From positions 1 to 35,243 of the forward strand of contig SXXW01000022.1 of NCBI GenBank assembly GCA_005791165.1: a DNA stretch of 35,243 bases, written 5' to 3'. The first letter of the stretch is position 1. The number at the start of each line of letters is the position of its first letter. This document shows positions 1 to 7,557 of this stretch, in pieces. The position numbers and the translations under genes are program-made. Source of the stretch: Cytophagaceae bacterium (lineage in GTDB: Bacteria > Bacteroidota > Bacteroidia > Cytophagales > Spirosomataceae). A model generated the notes under the pieces. The model worked only from the letters and a program-made list of their open reading frames with translations. It had not been told where the DNA came from and did not search any database.

Positions 1-581
1 AAAAAGCACATCCTGATGTATTTAATCTATTGCTGCAAGTATTGGATGATGGTATTTTAACAGATGGATTAGGAAGACGAGTAGATTTTAGAAATACAAT
101 TATCATTATGACATCCAATATTGGCGCCAGGGATCTGAAAGATTTTGGTTCGGGAATTGGTTTTTCAACGAAATCGAAATCTGACAATTTGGATGAGCAA
201 GCTAGGTCGACGATCCAAAATGCATTGAAAAAGGCATTTGCTCCTGAATTTATAAATCGTCTAGATGATATTATTATTTTCAATTCTCTAGAAAGAGCTG
301 ATTTGCATAAGATTATTGACTTAATGTTAATTAAACTTAAAGCTCGTCTGGTTAATTTGGGTTATGAGGTTCAGTTAACTGAAAAGGCAAAGGACTTCAT
401 AGCGGATAAGGGTTATGATCCTCAATATGGGGCAAGACCACTTAACCGAGCGATTCAAAAATATTTAGAGGATTTATTAGCAGAGGAAATTTTAAAAGGT
501 CCATTGGAAGAAGGTGAGTTGATTGAGGCGGATTATGAGGAAAATGCGGAACAAATAAGTTTAGTTCGAAAAAAAGTATAA
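1..581 (+). CDS. clpC: ATP-dependent Clp protease ATP-binding subunit, C-terminal part (ClpC-like)
   Basis: The open frame runs in from the left edge, so only about 190 C-terminal residues of a protein normally over 800 residues long are present. What is visible is the end of the second AAA+ module: the KAHPDVFNLLLQVLDDG stretch after Walker B, sensor 1 in IIIMTSNIGA, the arginine-finger region APEFINRLDDII, and the small C-terminal domain with the sensor 2 motif YGARPLNRAI. The Clp/Hsp100 family unfolds proteins in the cytoplasm, and the ClpC branch feeds them to ClpP. The spacing and the LAEEILKG ending look more like ClpC than the ClpB disaggregase, but the diagnostic N-terminal and middle domains lie outside the window. 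fabG follows after 9 bases. Confidence 0.88.
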   Translation, partial: KAHPDVFNLLLQVLDDGILTDGLGRRVDFRNTIIIMTSNIGARDLKDFGSGIGFSTKSKSDNLDEQARSTIQNALKKAFAPEFINRLDDIIIFNSLERADLHKIIDLMLIKLKARLVNLGYEVQLTEKAKDFIADKGYDPQYGARPLNRAIQKYLEDLLAEEILKGPLEEGELIEADYEENAEQISLVRKKV

Positions 582-590
582 ATCATATTT

Positions 591-1337
591 ATGAATTTAG
601 TTCAAGATAAAGTTGTGTTGGTCACTGGAGCCTCTAGAGGGATAGGGAAGGCCATTGCAACTCAATTTGCCAAAGCAGGTGCTCATGTAGCCTTTACCTA
701 TTTGTCTTCAGTTGAAAAAGGAGAAGCTTTAGAAAAAGAATTGTCAAGTTTTGGGATAAAGGCAAAAGGTTATCGGTCAGATGCTTCTCAATACGAGGAA
801 TCTGAAGCACTTGTAGAAGCTGTTTTAGTAGATTTTCAAACGATTGATATCTTGATTAATAATGCTGGGATTACGAAGGATGGGTTATTGATGCGAATGA
901 GTGAAGAACAATGGGATGATGTGATACGTGTTAATTTAAAGTCTGTATTTAATTTGACTAAGGCAGTGATTAAGCCTATGATGAAGGCTAAATCAGGTTC
1001 TATTATCAATTTGACTTCTATTGTGGGGATTAAAGGAAATGCGGGGCAAGCCAATTATTCAGCATCTAAGGCGGGAATTAGTGGATTTACAAAATCTGTA
1101 GCACTTGAATTAGGATCTAGAAATATTCGTTGCAATTCGATTGCTCCTGGTTTTATTGAAACCGAAATGACGGGTGAATTGAATGAGGCTACTGTTGAGG
1201 AGTGGAAAAAAGCCATTCCCTTAAAAAGAGGTGGTGAGGCGAATGAAGTGGCTAATGTATGTTTATTTTTAGCTTCTGATTTATCTTCTTATGTGACTGG
1301 ACAAACGATTCAAGTTGACGGGGGATTATTAACTTAA
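591..1337 (+). CDS. fabG: 3-oxoacyl-[acyl-carrier-protein] reductase FabG
   Basis: A 248-residue short-chain dehydrogenase/reductase of the normal FabG length. It has the NADP-binding TGASRGIG motif at residues 12-19, NNAG at 90-93, and the catalytic tetrad N115, S143, Y156 and K160 (YSASK). The C-terminus has the FabG-typical VDGG. FabG reduces 3-oxoacyl-ACP to 3-hydroxyacyl-ACP in type II fatty acid synthesis in the cytoplasm. Other SDRs share these motifs, but overall similarity and length favour FabG. Its stop overlaps the next start by one base (TAATG), so translation of the downstream membrane protein is probably coupled. Confidence 0.93.
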   Translation: MNLVQDKVVLVTGASRGIGKAIATQFAKAGAHVAFTYLSSVEKGEALEKELSSFGIKAKGYRSDASQYEESEALVEAVLVDFQTIDILINNAGITKDGLLMRMSEEQWDDVIRVNLKSVFNLTKAVIKPMMKAKSGSIINLTSIVGIKGNAGQANYSASKAGISGFTKSVALELGSRNIRCNSIAPGFIETEMTGELNEATVEEWKKAIPLKRGGEANEVANVCLFLASDLSSYVTGQTIQVDGGLLT

Positions 1338-2842
1338 TGTTTTTAGACGAAATATCGATTCAAACCTCAATCGCGATTTATGCGGGATTGGGGTTTCTTT
1401 TTTTACTAGGTTTTGGATATTATTTCTTCCTAAATCCCCTCAATAAAGGTCAGTCATTTTCATGGAAAATACTTTTAGGGAGTATTAGAGGTCTAATTTT
1501 GGCTTCTTTATTCGTTGCGATTTTGCCTTTTAAAATCTTTAATAAGGTAAATTTAAATGAGCTAGTCCAATATATTTTTGTTGTTGATTTTCCTGATTCG
1601 CTCACTAAAGATTTTGATAGAACTTTTAGAAAAGCTGATTCAGTACTTAAAATTAAATATCCCGAATTTAAATGGGTTGATTTTAATGGCCAAGAAATTG
1701 TTGATTTCAAGCGACTTTCTCCCTTTTCTCGTTCTTTAATTCGTTTAAACCAAACCATCCGAAAATTAAGTAAAGGACAATCTCGTAAAGAAATATTTAT
1801 CCTAACTGATGGGAATTTGAATGATTTGAACGTAGACCTAGTAGGCAATATTCACTTAATTCCATACGGTCAGATAATAAATAAAGAACAAATTGAATTT
1901 TCAACGACCAATTTGCCCATTTTTTCTGTTCCAAGTGAAGAAGTTCATTTGCCAGTAGACGTATGGGTAAAGAACTTCAAGCGAAACAGAAATGTGATTA
2001 TTAATATTGATGTAGATGGTACTTTTTTGAAAAAACAAAAAATATCATTTGATACTGATCATACTTATTTGATAATAGATGTAGACTTAAGCTCTAGGAA
2101 ATTAGGTAAGCATAAAATTAAAGTGTCTCTAGATGGGGTAAGCAAATGGATCGATTGGAATGTAGTTAATGAAAAGGCTACTGTATATGGATTTTCAGAT
2201 GCATTGGATCCTGATGTCGGAGTTTTAAATAGGGTCGCCAAAAATAAGTTCATCAAACTGATTTGGAATTTTGATGTTAATGCTAAAATTTCCGATAAAG
2301 CTGATAAATTCATATTTATGAGGGTTTTACCCAAAGAAATTTACAAGATTAAAATGATCAATTCATCCGTATTGTTTTTAAATACTTCAAAAGATAAGAC
2401 TTCACTTTATTTTAAAAGTGATCATCATGCAAAAATGGATGGAGAGTCACTTTGGGATGTACAAATGAAGGAATTTCAGGCTACGGGTACCTATGCTAAA
2501 ACTGATTCTACGATGGGAGCTTTGTTTGATAATTTATTTGTAAACAATACGTTGGATAGCTTAAATAAAGATCGAGCTTTCGTAGATGATTTACTAAATC
2601 AAGATCAGTCCGTTAATAGTTTGGGCCGAAATGATCCTAAATTAAATTTCTTGGCCAATAAAAATAATATAGATTTGTTGGAAATAGATGATTTAGCCAC
2701 TGCTGATTTTAACCTCGAGGAACAAAATTCAAATTTCAGAGAAGAATCTGTATATGTTTGGCAAAATAATTATTTCAAACTTTGGCTATTATTGTTAATC
2801 TTGACTGAATGGTTGATTAGAAAATTTAGAGAATTACGATGA
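1337..2842 (+). CDS. membrane protein with a degenerate von Willebrand-A-like region, function unknown
   Basis: A 501-residue protein with two N-terminal membrane segments (about residues 12-31 and 45-66), a long soluble part and one C-terminal membrane segment (about 480-495) followed by a basic tail. That order resembles BatA-like vWA proteins and related Bacteroidota membrane proteins. At 80-88 the strand YIFVVDFPDS occupies the place of a vWA metal site (DxSxS), but the motif is broken. At 153-159, EIFILTDG resembles the later vWA beta strand ending in TDG. The middle part, about 185-290, looks like a beta-rich immunoglobulin-like domain. I do not recognise a specific family. It sits between fabG (1-base overlap) and a lipoprotein gene (4-base ATGA overlap), so the three genes are probably co-translated and the two envelope proteins may act together (inference). 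Confidence 0.8.
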   Translation: MFLDEISIQTSIAIYAGLGFLFLLGFGYYFFLNPLNKGQSFSWKILLGSIRGLILASLFVAILPFKIFNKVNLNELVQYIFVVDFPDSLTKDFDRTFRKADSVLKIKYPEFKWVDFNGQEIVDFKRLSPFSRSLIRLNQTIRKLSKGQSRKEIFILTDGNLNDLNVDLVGNIHLIPYGQIINKEQIEFSTTNLPIFSVPSEEVHLPVDVWVKNFKRNRNVIINIDVDGTFLKKQKISFDTDHTYLIIDVDLSSRKLGKHKIKVSLDGVSKWIDWNVVNEKATVYGFSDALDPDVGVLNRVAKNKFIKLIWNFDVNAKISDKADKFIFMRVLPKEIYKIKMINSSVLFLNTSKDKTSLYFKSDHHAKMDGESLWDVQMKEFQATGTYAKTDSTMGALFDNLFVNNTLDSLNKDRAFVDDLLNQDQSVNSLGRNDPKLNFLANKNNIDLLEIDDLATADFNLEEQNSNFREESVYVWQNNYFKLWLLLLILTEWLIRKFRELR

Positions 2843-4119
2843 GAAAAAATATTATTTTATGGTTGGCAATCATTTTATCCATATGGGGCTGTCAACCGAA
2901 ATTAACTCAAAAAGAGTTTATTCCCGCGCAATATGCTAAAGTGTTTTCAAGTGCAAAACCTAAGAATTTCCTAGTTTCTGTTTTTATTTCTTATGATTCT
3001 TTATCGAAATGGATAGACCAAAGGCCCGATAAAACTATTTTTGAGTCTAAATCAGATCAATCTTTTATAGGCTTTCCAATTCAATCAAGCTTAGCTGGAA
3101 AAGTTAAATTTTCCACTAATAAATCAAAGCATTTAATCATTCAGGCTCCAGCTTTATTTGAAGCGAAGCCCAATGTGGCAGGATTTAATGCAGGCGTAGT
3201 CCGAGGAAAATTGGATTTAAATGTAGATATCGATTTGCAAGTTAAGTCATTAAATAATTTTGGCGTGGGAAACATTTCATATAGTTATCAATGGTTGGAA
3301 AAGCCTATGGTAAAGGTTGCTGGCTTTGGAGTTAATGTGGGGCCCGTCGTAGACAATTTATTTAAAAGTAAATACAACGAAGTGAATACCACCATTAAAT
3401 CTAATTTAGAAGGTTTTTTGCAGCCTACTAGCTTAGAGAAAATGCTTATCAATAATGCTCAAAATATCATTTGGCCCGAGTATACTTTTCCTACTAGTAG
3501 AATAGGCTTAGGAATTAGAAAATTGGATATAGTGCCCCAAGGGATTAATTTGGAATTACTTTTAAATACGTCTTTAGGTTTTTCCACTTCCCCAATGGAT
3601 ACTAAAAGGACGATTCGTTATTATATGAATAATGATCAAAAAATAGGCCGAGAATTACCATTTTCAGGCCAATTGGATTGGATTAAGATTAATGAATTTT
3701 TAACAAAATCTGCACAAGAAAAATTAAAAATTAAAGGTTTGAAAATCCATATTGATGGAGAGAATACTTCCTATTTAAGTACAAATATTATTGGATTTAA
3801 AGGACCCAAATCGGAACTGAAGATTGATTTTGTTCCGGTGCTTTTTGATCAACATATCATAGGTTTTCAAATAGTAAACCAAGAAATTAAAGGTTTATCA
3901 TTTCCCAAATCTCTATTTAAAAAACAGGTAATTAGGCGAATTAATAGGTTGGCCACAGATTTTAAATTTGATCTAATGAAATCCCAAGATTTAATAGATA
4001 AATTCTCGGGTCCACTTGTGATGACTAACACTAATTTAAAAATTGATTTATTGCAGTGGAATCAATCAAGTTTTTATTTTAGTGGCCTATTGGGTGCCGA
4101 TTGGAAGATTTTAAAATAA
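2839..4119 (+). CDS. DUF4403-like lipoprotein
   Basis: A 426-residue protein starting with a short basic n-region, a hydrophobic stretch and a cysteine at residue 18 (SIWGC), consistent with lipoprotein export, although tryptophan at -2 is unusual. The remainder is predicted secreted and beta-rich. It has a pattern I associate with DUF4403 in Bacteroidota: an early SVFISYDSLSKWID segment, a central IWPEYTFPTSRIGLGI segment and two similar halves. DUF4403 has no established function; a lipid-binding (TULIP-like) fold has been a plausible idea, but I cannot show it here. The start overlaps the stop of the vWA-like gene (ATGA). The rnpB promoter begins inside or just after its 3' end. Confidence 0.7.
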   Translation: MRKNIILWLAIILSIWGCQPKLTQKEFIPAQYAKVFSSAKPKNFLVSVFISYDSLSKWIDQRPDKTIFESKSDQSFIGFPIQSSLAGKVKFSTNKSKHLIIQAPALFEAKPNVAGFNAGVVRGKLDLNVDIDLQVKSLNNFGVGNISYSYQWLEKPMVKVAGFGVNVGPVVDNLFKSKYNEVNTTIKSNLEGFLQPTSLEKMLINNAQNIIWPEYTFPTSRIGLGIRKLDIVPQGINLELLLNTSLGFSTSPMDTKRTIRYYMNNDQKIGRELPFSGQLDWIKINEFLTKSAQEKLKIKGLKIHIDGENTSYLSTNIIGFKGPKSELKIDFVPVLFDQHIIGFQIVNQEIKGLSFPKSLFKKQVIRRINRLATDFKFDLMKSQDLIDKFSGPLVMTNTNLKIDLLQWNQSSFYFSGLLGADWKILK

Positions 4120-4133
4120 TTAAGATACCTTTG
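4101..4133 (+). promoter_or_regulatory. rnpB promoter (Bacteroidota -33/-7 type)
   Basis: TACCTTTG at 4126-4133 matches the Bacteroidota -7 consensus TAnnTTTG. A TTG at 4101-4103, 22 bases upstream, can serve as the -33 element and lies inside the preceding coding sequence. The first base of the RNase P P1 helix, 4136, is where transcription should begin. Confidence 0.6.
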
Positions 4134-4135
4134 TG

Positions 4136-4499
4136 ATGAGAAAATAAATCATCTTATCGCTTTTTAAAGAGGAAAGTCCGAACAACAAAGAGCAGTGTGC
4201 TTCCTAACAGGAAGGTGGATTTAACGATCCAACAGATAGTGCCACAGAAAATTACCGCCTTTCGAGGTAAGGGTGAAAAGGTGGGGTAAGAGCTCACCGC
4301 TGGATTGGCGACAAGACAGGCAAAGGTAAACCTCACACGTTGCAAGATCAAATAGGCTGACTGTCTTAGGACAAAAGGGTTGCTCGTCCGATGTCAGTGG
4401 GTAGATTGCTAGAGGTAAACAGTAATGTTTATCCAAGATAAATGATAAGAGGGTAGGTTTCCTACTTACAGAATTCGGCTTATCGATTTATTTTCTCAT
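4136..4499 (+). ncRNA. rnpB: RNase P RNA, bacterial type A
   Basis: This is the catalytic RNA that trims the 5' leader from pre-tRNAs. The 5' conserved region GAGGAAAGTCCG starts at 4169 and the 3' conserved region ACAGAATTCGGCTTATC at 4468-4484. The ends pair as a perfect 15-bp P1 helix: 4136-4150 (ATGAGAAAATAAATC) with 4485-4499. The core helix normally written CCGGG/CCCGG is here CCGAA (4178-4182) with TTCGG (4474-4478), a compensated change. The internal GGTAAGGGTGAAAAGGTG and AGAGCTCACCGC segments are also typical. Length, about 364 nt, is normal. Six Ts directly after P1 (4499-4504) could end transcription. Two open frames on the opposite strand here are artefacts. Confidence 0.95.
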
Positions 4500-4506
4500 T
4501 TTTTCA

Positions 4507-4538
4507 TTTGTATTTTAGCTCAACAATCATTAATTTTG
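4507..4538 (+). promoter_or_regulatory. rpsP promoter (Bacteroidota -33/-7 type)
   Basis: TTTG at 4507-4510 and TAATTTTG at 4531-4538, separated by 20 bases, form the best match to the Bacteroidota housekeeping promoter in the window. Transcription should start near 4543-4546, leaving a leader of about 45 nt before rpsP. Confidence 0.65.
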
Positions 4539-4557
4539 CAGACATTTTTATAAACAC

Positions 4558-4574
4558 GAAGGACGAGATCCTTC
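4558..4574 (+). promoter_or_regulatory. leader hairpin upstream of rpsP
   Basis: GAAGGA (4558-4563), loop CGAGA, TCCTTC (4569-4574): a perfect 6-bp stem in the short rpsP leader, 15 nt before the start codon. No T tract follows, so it is not a terminator. It could stabilise the mRNA or bind a regulator (inference). Confidence 0.5.
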
Positions 4575-4589
4575 ATAAACCCATGTATA

Positions 4590-5375
4590 ATGGCTGTTAA
4601 AATTAGATTATCGCGTCGTGGACGCAAGAAGTTAGCCATGTTTGACGTAGTTGTTTCGGATGCTCGTGCACCCCGTGACGGACGTTTTATAGAGAAATTA
4701 GGAACTTACAATCCTAATACAAACCCAGCGACGGTTGTTTTGAATGAAAAACAAGCGATTAAGTGGGTGATGGATGGTGCTCAGCCAACAGATACTGCTA
4801 AGGCTATTTTATCTTACAAAGGGATATTATATGCAAAGCATTTGCAGGTTGGAGTCATTAAGGGTGCATTAACCCAAGAACAAGCTGATGCTAAATTTGA
4901 AGCATGGAAAGCTGAAAAAGAAATCAAAATTCAAACGAAAGCTAGCACGATTCAGCAATCTAAAGCTAAATCTAAGGCTTCTCGTTTAGAAGCTGAATCT
5001 AAAGTATCTGCAAGTCGTGCAGTTAATATTGCTGCTAAAAACAAAGCTGCAGATGATGCAATTGTTGCTAGCGTAGTAGATGCGATTAATGAGTCTGATG
5101 AAGATGAAGTAGAAGTAGCTAATGAATCGCCATCTGATGTAGTAGCAGAAGTTGCGGTTGAAGAAGTTGTAGCAGAAGAGCCAGTAGCAGAAGTTGCGGT
5201 TGAAGAAGTTGTAGCAGAAGAGCCAGTAGCTGAAGTTGCGGTTGAAGAAGTTGTAGCAGAAGAGCCAGTAGCTGAAGTTGCGGTTGAAGAAGTTGTAGCA
5301 GAAGAGCCAGCGGCAGAAGCTCCAGCGGCTGATGAAGCAGCTACTGAAGCGACTGAAGAGCCAGCAGCAGAATAA
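4590..5375 (+). CDS. rpsP: 30S ribosomal protein S16 with long repetitive acidic C-terminal extension
   Basis: The first 80 or so residues are a standard S16 domain (MAVKIRLSRRGRKKLAMFDVV, then RDGRFIEKLGTYNPNTNP), a small-subunit protein that binds 16S rRNA. S16 is about 80-90 residues in most bacteria. Bacteroidota commonly carry an extension, and here the protein reaches 261 residues. Residues about 100-155 are Lys/Ala/Ser-rich and probably helical. From about 165 the chain is nearly all Ala, Val, Glu and Pro, including four tandem 14-residue units VAEVAVEEVVAEEP (residues 185-240). The gene is followed by a terminator and then rimM-trmD, the classical rpsP-rimM-trmD order. Confidence 0.96.
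   Translation: MAVKIRLSRRGRKKLAMFDVVVSDARAPRDGRFIEKLGTYNPNTNPATVVLNEKQAIKWVMDGAQPTDTAKAILSYKGILYAKHLQVGVIKGALTQEQADAKFEAWKAEKEIKIQTKASTIQQSKAKSKASRLEAESKVSASRAVNIAAKNKAADDAIVASVVDAINESDEDEVEVANESPSDVVAEVAVEEVVAEEPVAEVAVEEVVAEEPVAEVAVEEVVAEEPVAEVAVEEVVAEEPAAEAPAADEAATEATEEPAAE
5142..5309 (+). repeat. four tandem 42-bp repeats inside rpsP
   Basis: Units at 5142-5183, 5184-5225, 5226-5267 and 5268-5309, each coding VAEVAVEEVVAEEP in frame. Copies 1 and 2 are identical to each other and so are copies 3 and 4. The pairs differ at one base (GCA or GCT for the first alanine). A degenerate partial unit follows. The near identity suggests recent slippage or unequal recombination. Confidence 0.97.
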
Positions 5376-5392
5376 TTTTTAAAATTTGATTA

Positions 5393-5433
5393 AATCATAC
5401 AAATTTGTTTTCAGATTTGTATGATTTTTTTTT
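5393..5433 (+). terminator. intrinsic terminator between rpsP and rimM
   Basis: AATCATACAAAT (5393-5404), a 10-nt loop, then ATTTGTATGATT (5415-5426): a perfect but AT-rich 12-bp stem followed by seven Ts (5427-5433). It ends only 6 bases before the rimM start, so it may partly separate S16 expression from rimM-trmD. Confidence 0.8.
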
Positions 5434-5439
5434 GTACCT

Positions 5440-5976
5440 ATGGCAAAAACAGAATATTTTGAGTTGGGTGCTTTAGCTAAGCCTCATGGATTAAAAGGAG
5501 CATTCCATGTATTTATGGATGTGGATGATCCCTATGAATATGAGGGTTTGGAATCTGTATTTGTTCAAAAAGGTAACGAATTAGTTCCTTATTTTATCGA
5601 CGAGCTTCAGATCAGAGATTCGGTCAATTTAATGACGCTGGAAGGCGTGAATAGTTTAGATTTGGCTAAAGAATTGGTGGGATTGAAACTGTTTTTGCCC
5701 ATTAGCTTTTTGCCTAAATTAAAAGATGACCAATTTTATTACCATGAGATTATTGATTATCAGGTCCAAGATCGTAATTTAGGCTCATTGGGATATGTTA
5801 AAGAAGTTTATTCAACAGGTGCTCAGGACGTGATTATTATGATTTATAAATCGAAGGAAGTTTTAATTCCTTTGATCGATGAAATTGTTCCCAAAGTGGA
5901 TAAGAAAGCAAAAATTGTATTTACAGAATTACCAGAAGGCCTTTTGGAGGTTTATTTAGAAGATGATGCGAATTGA
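5440..5976 (+). CDS. rimM: ribosome maturation factor RimM
   Basis: A 178-residue cytoplasmic protein of normal RimM length. The N-terminal RimM barrel begins with [16 protein letters not shown], matching the family pattern I.kphGlkGe..v. The C-terminal PRC-barrel begins around residue 95 ([14 protein letters not shown]) and contains [14 protein letters not shown]. RimM binds the 30S head near S19 and helps assemble the small subunit. It sits in its usual place between rpsP and trmD and overlaps trmD by 11 to 14 bases, so translational coupling is likely. Confidence 0.95.
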   Translation: MAKTEYFELGALAKPHGLKGAFHVFMDVDDPYEYEGLESVFVQKGNELVPYFIDELQIRDSVNLMTLEGVNSLDLAKELVGLKLFLPISFLPKLKDDQFYYHEIIDYQVQDRNLGSLGYVKEVYSTGAQDVIIMIYKSKEVLIPLIDEIVPKVDKKAKIVFTELPEGLLEVYLEDDAN

Positions 5977-6640
5977 TATAATTTCAGTTATTCCGGCATT
6001 GATGCATAGTTTTTTCGAGCATTCAATATGCAAGCGTGCTTCTGATGCTGGTCTAGTCAATATTGTCTTTCATGATTTGCATGATTTTTCCTTAAAAAAA
6101 CATCGCCAAGTAGATGATTACCCTTTTGGAGGGGGAGCGGGGATGGTTATGGCGATTGAGCCTTTATCTCGTTGCTTGGACCAATTATTAGCTGAACAGA
6201 TGTATGATGAAGTTATTTTTTTCACGCCTGACGGCCAACTCTTAAAACAAGGATTAGCCAATCAGTTGAGCCTTAACGCAAATATGATTTTTATTTGTGG
6301 GCATTATAAAGGAATCGATGAGCGTGTACGAGATAAATATGTTACTCGAGAGGTTTCTATCGGCGATTATGTACTTTCAGGTGGAGAATTAGCAGCTGCT
6401 GTCACCGCTGATGCCATTATACGATTGTTACCCGGCGCATTAGGAGATGAAAGTTCCGCTTTAACCGACTCATTCCAAGATGGTTTATTGGCCCCGCCTG
6501 TTTACACCCGTCCTTCAGAATTTAATGGCCAGAGCGTACCTGAGGTATTGCTTTCTGGGCATGACCGAAATATAGATGCATGGCGACATGAGCAATCCGT
6601 TTTAAGAACCCAAAAACGTCGTCCTGATTTACTTTCTTAA
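5966..6640 (+). CDS. trmD: tRNA (guanine-N1-)-methyltransferase TrmD
   Basis: A SPOUT methyltransferase of 224 residues that uses S-adenosylmethionine to methylate G37 in tRNAs reading CUN, CCN and CGG codons, preventing +1 frameshifts. Family motifs are intact: [34 protein letters not shown] and the trefoil-knot segment [13 protein letters not shown]. Two adjacent ATGs exist at 5963 and 5966. I chose the second because TrmD proteins start MRIDII. It overlaps the end of rimM and is followed after one base by an EamA transporter, where many other bacteria have rplS. Confidence 0.95.
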   Translation: MRIDIISVIPALMHSFFEHSICKRASDAGLVNIVFHDLHDFSLKKHRQVDDYPFGGGAGMVMAIEPLSRCLDQLLAEQMYDEVIFFTPDGQLLKQGLANQLSLNANMIFICGHYKGIDERVRDKYVTREVSIGDYVLSGGELAAAVTADAIIRLLPGALGDESSALTDSFQDGLLAPPVYTRPSEFNGQSVPEVLLSGHDRNIDAWRHEQSVLRTQKRRPDLLS

Positions 6641-6641
6641 T

Positions 6642-7556
6642 ATGAGCCCCAAAATAAAAATTCCGGCGGCTGCTTTAATTTCTTTAGGATTATTGTATTT
6701 AATCTGGGGTTCCACTTTTTTAAGTGTTCGTATATTATTGGCTTATTTTCCTCCATTAGTCATCACTTTTTCTCGAAATATATTTGCGGGAACCTTGTTG
6801 CTTATTTGGTCCATCGCAGGCCAACATTGGGTTAAGATGCCCTTGAAGCATCTATCCATTCATTTACAAGCGGGGATCTTATTAATTTGTTTAGGGAATG
6901 GCTTTATGGCGATGGCAGGTTCTATTGTACCTTCTGGATTTTCATCTGTATTTATGGCTTTAGGACCCTTATTATTAGTTTTTTTCTTTTGGTTAAGTGG
7001 TAGAAAACCGACCAAACGTAAATTATTAGGGACTTTATTAGGTTTGATTGGGATTGGAATCATGGTCAGTCAAAAAAAATTAGCCATCCCTGGAATGGAA
7101 ATGGAGTTCTTTAAAGGTATTTTTTACTTGTCAGTGGCAGTCATTGGTTGGAATATAGGCGTTTTTCGAATTCAGTATACTCAGGCTAATTCATATCATT
7201 TTACACAAGTATGTTCGATTCAAATGTTGACCGGCGGCTTGATTGTTTTTCTTATTAGCACATTGAAAGGAGATTATCAACACATTGTTTTAGCCGATAT
7301 ACCCTTTAAAGCTTTTTATGTATTCTTATACCTGGGATTAATTGGTTCGATGCTGGGTTATTCCCTTTTTGGCTACCTATCTAAGGAATTAGATGCTACA
7401 TTAGTAGCGACTTATACCTATGTAAATCCATTGATTGCGTTAATTTTAGGTAATTTGATTTTACAGGAAGAATTACATAAAATTTTAATTTTAGCTAGTT
7501 TTTTTATACTATTGGCAGTTGTTTTAATCACGACTGATAAATCTAAACCTTCTTAA
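6642..7556 (+). CDS. EamA/DMT-superfamily transporter
   Basis: A 304-residue, strongly hydrophobic protein with about ten membrane helices in two EamA repeats (roughly residues 10-145 and 155-298). The start LIWGSTFLSVRIL is typical of the family, as is the second-repeat ending with ATYTYVNPLIALILGNLILQEEL. DMT transporters export or import metabolites such as amino acids or purines; the substrate cannot be read from sequence. It begins one base after the trmD stop and ends one base before the esterase start, so it is probably transcribed with both. Confidence 0.9.
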   Translation: MSPKIKIPAAALISLGLLYLIWGSTFLSVRILLAYFPPLVITFSRNIFAGTLLLIWSIAGQHWVKMPLKHLSIHLQAGILLICLGNGFMAMAGSIVPSGFSSVFMALGPLLLVFFFWLSGRKPTKRKLLGTLLGLIGIGIMVSQKKLAIPGMEMEFFKGIFYLSVAVIGWNIGVFRIQYTQANSYHFTQVCSIQMLTGGLIVFLISTLKGDYQHIVLADIPFKAFYVFLYLGLIGSMLGYSLFGYLSKELDATLVATYTYVNPLIALILGNLILQEELHKILILASFFILLAVVLITTDKSKPS

Positions 7557-7557
7557 T

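Noticed and set aside
4154..4436. Two open frames on the minus strand (4154-4351 and 4221-4436)
   Set aside because: Both lie inside the RNase P RNA, whose conserved blocks and 15-bp P1 helix are clear on the plus strand.
4583..4600. Mini-ORF reading MYNGC overlapping the rpsP start
   Set aside because: Five codons, out of frame, no evidence of use. The start at 4590 gives the correct S16 N-terminus.
5142..5309. Tandem repeats considered as a CRISPR array
   Set aside because: The units are directly adjacent with no spacers and code in frame within rpsP.
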